From Thermoleophilia bacterium (lineage in GTDB: Bacteria; Actinomycetota; Thermoleophilia; Gaiellales; Gaiellaceae), in the NCBI GenBank assembly GCA_025935275.1, contig JAICVP010000104.1:1-7233 (forward strand): DNA of 7,233 nucleotides, read 5' to 3'. The stretch's first letter is position 1; every line of letters begins with the position of its first letter. Below the pieces are notes generated by a model, which saw only the letters and a program-made list of their open reading frames with translations, was not told the origin of the DNA and did not search any database. The position numbers were made by a program, and so were the translations under genes. Below, piece after piece: positions 5,559 through 7,233 of this stretch.

Positions 5559-6299
5559 ATGCCCGACCACAAGGTTGGAACGCGCGCGGAATGGCAGACC
5601 GCACGGGACGAGCTCGCGAAGCTCGAAGCCGAGCACGGCGAGCGCAACGAGGAACTCGCGAAGAAGCGGCTGGAGCTGCCCTGGGTGGAGGTCGAGAAGG
5701 AGTACGAGTTCGACACCCAGGACGGCAAGAGGACGCTCGCCGAGCTCTTCGACGGAAGGTCGCAGCTCCTCGCCTACAACGTCATGTTCGGCCCCGACTA
5801 CACGCTCGGCGCCTGCCCGGGCTGCACGAGCCTCGCCGACGGCCTCAACGGGACCCTCGTTCATCTGAACCACCGCGACGTGACCCTGATCTGTTTTTCA
5901 CGGGCGCCGATCGAACAGCTGACCGCGTACAAGGAGCGGATGGGCTGGGAGTTCCCCTACGTCTCCACCTACAACACCGACTTCGCCTTCGATTTCGGGC
6001 TGGCGCTCACTGAGGAGCAGGCACAGGCCATCCCCGAGGTCAAGGACCTGATCGAAAACCCGCCCGGCTGGCTCGAGGACTGGGCCGGGCAGATCGGCGC
6101 CGAGCTGAAGGACGGACTGCGCGAGGCTCCGAGCTGGATCGCCTTCGCGCGCGAGAACGGGACCGTCTACCACACCTACACGGTGTCGGCGCCCGACCCC
6201 TTCGTCGCGCCGTACTTCACCTTCCTTCTCGAACGAACCCCGATGCCTCAGCCGCCCGAGCCGCGCGCCTGGCGGAAGGACGAGTACCCGGACGACTGA
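5559..6299 (+). CDS. DUF899 (thioredoxin-like family) protein
   Basis: This 246-aa cytoplasmic protein belongs to DUF899, a thioredoxin-fold family of unproven biochemical role. Family blocks in order are EWQTARDELAKLE near 11-23, LPWVEVEKEYEF (40-51), TLAELFDGRSQL (59-70), YNVMFGPDY (73-81), CPGC (86-89), HRDVTL near 105, AYKERMGWEFPYVS near 125-140, and a C-terminal VYHTY block near 207. The CxxC sits where a thioredoxin-like redox site is expected, so a thiol-disulfide role is plausible but inferred. There is no signal peptide or membrane segment; residues about 12-40 are charged and probably helical. It is monocistronic by appearance: its own -10 and Shine-Dalgarno lie upstream and a hairpin follows the stop. 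Its link to the neighbouring membrane proteins is unknown. Confidence 0.92.
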   Translation: MPDHKVGTRAEWQTARDELAKLEAEHGERNEELAKKRLELPWVEVEKEYEFDTQDGKRTLAELFDGRSQLLAYNVMFGPDYTLGACPGCTSLADGLNGTLVHLNHRDVTLICFSRAPIEQLTAYKERMGWEFPYVSTYNTDFAFDFGLALTEEQAQAIPEVKDLIENPPGWLEDWAGQIGAELKDGLREAPSWIAFARENGTVYHTYTVSAPDPFVAPYFTFLLERTPMPQPPEPRAWRKDEYPDD

Positions 6300-6300
6300 G

Positions 6301-6320
6301 CCAGGGCTCGTACGCCCTGG
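6301..6320 (+). terminator. Hairpin directly after the DUF899 stop
   Basis: CCAGGGC (6301-6307) and GCCCTGG (6314-6320) form a perfect 7-bp stem with loop TCGTAC, starting 2 nt after the TGA. There is no T-run. It probably ends or protects the DUF899 message just before the next promoter; U-less hairpins are common in high-GC actinobacteria. Confidence 0.5.
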
Positions 6321-6330
6321 GGCACCGCGT

Positions 6331-6342
6331 TAGCATTGGTCG
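6331..6342 (+). promoter_or_regulatory. -10 box TAGCAT placed for leaderless transcription of the UnbU-like gene
   Basis: TAGCAT (6331-6336) is followed by exactly 6 nt (TGGTCG) and ATG 6343, with no Shine-Dalgarno. The -35 position falls inside the hairpin that follows the DUF899 gene and shows no match to TTGACA. Confidence 0.5.
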
Positions 6343-7233
6343 ATGAGCGCGCCCGACGCAGCCGTCGTCGCGGGGCCCACTCTGCGAATCCGGGGCACGC
6401 CGTACCCCGTCCTCCTGCCGCGTCTGCAGGACCCGCGCCTCCACCTTGCCGCGGTGATCGTCTCGCTGCAGGTGCTCGGACAGGTGGCGTTCGAGTTCGA
6501 GCTCTCGATCGCCCAGATCCTCGTTGCCCTGCTGACCTGCGCTGTCCTCGAGCTGGGGATCACCTTCGCGCGCCAAAAGGTCATCATCTGGCCGGCAAGC
6601 GCGATGCTGACCGGAAACGGAGTCGCGTTCGTCCTGCGGGTTCCCGGAACGGAGCACGGCGACTGGTGGAGCATGCGCGGCTGGTGGATCTTCGCGGGAA
6701 CCGCCGCGGTCGGCCTGCTCTCGAAGTACGTCGTTCGCTTCCGCGGCCGCCACGTCTTCAATCCGTCGAACATCGGCCTGGTCCTGTGCTTCCTGGCTCT
6801 TGGGCCCGAGCACGCCGAGCCCCTCGACTTCTGGTGGGGGCCCATGTCGGCGTGGCTCGCGCTCGCCCTCGCAATCATCGTCACGGGAGGCTTCCTCATC
6901 CTGCGCCGGCTGCGCCTCCTCGGGATCGCGATCGGGTTCTGGCTGGCCTTCGCGGGCAGCCTCGCCGTGCTCGCCGCAAGCGGCCACGCTATGACCGCGC
7001 GCTGGTACTTGGGACCGGTCGAGGACTGGACCCTGTGGCGGATCCTCGTCTTCTCGCCCGAAGTCCTCGTCTTTCTCTTCTTCATGATCACGGACCCGAA
7101 GACGATCCCCGCGGGCCGGACGGCACGACGGGTCTACGGCGTCACGATCGGGCTCGTCGCCATCCTCCTGATGGCGCCGCAGACGACCGAGTACCACACG
7201 AAGGTTGCGCTGCTCGCAGCGCTCGCCCTCGTC
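6343..7233 (+). CDS. UnbU-like / NqrB-RnfD family membrane protein, 3' end cut off
   Basis: This is a multi-pass membrane protein related to the NqrB/RnfD family; the closest match from memory is UnbU, found beside the enediyne polyketide synthase in enediyne clusters and also in many genomes without one. The frame is open for 297 codons and runs off the right edge. Hydrophobic segments cover about 33-75, 113-130, 142-156, 168-186, 192-212, 236-250 and 264-280. Conserved-looking blocks are DPRLHLAAVI (30-39), IIWPASAMLTGNGVAFVLRV (81-100), HVFNPSNIGL (137-146), DFWWGP (162-167) and FFMITDPKT (246-254). No SGAT-type covalent-flavin motif of NqrB/RnfD is visible in this part, so an electron-transfer role is not supported directly. 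ATG 6343 was chosen from its -10 box; the minus-strand frames across it are shadows. The function of UnbU itself is unknown to me. Confidence 0.8.
   Translation, partial: MSAPDAAVVAGPTLRIRGTPYPVLLPRLQDPRLHLAAVIVSLQVLGQVAFEFELSIAQILVALLTCAVLELGITFARQKVIIWPASAMLTGNGVAFVLRVPGTEHGDWWSMRGWWIFAGTAAVGLLSKYVVRFRGRHVFNPSNIGLVLCFLALGPEHAEPLDFWWGPMSAWLALALAIIVTGGFLILRRLRLLGIAIGFWLAFAGSLAVLAASGHAMTARWYLGPVEDWTLWRILVFSPEVLVFLFFMITDPKTIPAGRTARRVYGVTIGLVAILLMAPQTTEYHTKVALLAALALV

Noticed and set aside
4729..5604. A 291-codon minus-strand open frame
   Set aside because: It is antisense to the hemolysin III gene, which has all its family motifs; this frame is low-complexity and charged.
6217..7197. A 326-codon open frame on the minus strand
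   Set aside because: It is antisense to the clear UnbU-like and DUF899 frames, is rich in Arg, Asp, Glu, Pro and Gln without domains, and is typical of high-GC shadow frames.
6343..7233. Calling the right end an enediyne biosynthetic cluster
   Set aside because: Only one UnbU-like gene is visible, and such genes also occur without a polyketide synthase; no PKSE, UnbL or UnbV is in the window.

Overview
The window is GC-rich, tightly packed chromosomal DNA, most likely from an actinobacterium. The support is strongly GC-biased third codon positions, three start codons preceded by a TAnnnT box with no Shine-Dalgarno, GTG starts, and a small Cys-motif protein of a type I associate with high-GC actinobacteria. 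A Thermoleophilia-like source is a guess. No phage, IS, CRISPR, tRNA or rRNA was seen. No stretch longer than 300 bases lacks a gene; the largest gaps are 164 and 122 bases.

Region 1 (1-1995, minus strand) is the promoter-proximal end of a sugar ABC importer operon: a XylF-type substrate-binding lipoprotein, then an intercistronic stem-loop, then an ABC ATPase that runs off the left edge. A permease would be expected beyond position 1. A TTGAAT-N17-TAGCGT promoter lies upstream. The Shine-Dalgarno of the binding-protein gene is perfectly complementary over 10 nt to the bases just before the ATPase start.

Region 2 (1996-3151) starts with a 122-base divergent promoter region. A plus-strand pair follows: a predicted surface-stalk lipoprotein with two 24-bp repeat arrays and a C-terminal membrane anchor, overlapping by ATGA a COG2236-like phosphoribosyltransferase.

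Region 3 (3148-4675, minus strand) holds a small Cys-motif protein and a soluble phospholipase D/cardiolipin synthase-like enzyme with two HKD motifs. The enzyme and the phosphoribosyltransferase converge and share the stop tetranucleotide CTAG, with a strong hairpin beside it.

Region 4 (4840-7233, plus strand) has three separately promoted genes: a hemolysin III/PAQR (TrhA) membrane protein, a DUF899 thioredoxin-like protein with a CPGC motif, and the first 297 codons of an NqrB/RnfD-related membrane protein that looks like UnbU, known from enediyne clusters. That last gene is open to the right edge. The genes look like ordinary housekeeping and accessory functions; nothing shows that the four regions act together. 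The points most worth following are the UnbU-like gene and its unseen neighbour, the repeated leaderless-promoter geometry, the long-range RNA complementarity in the ABC operon, and the repeat-rich stalk protein coupled to a phosphoribosyltransferase.
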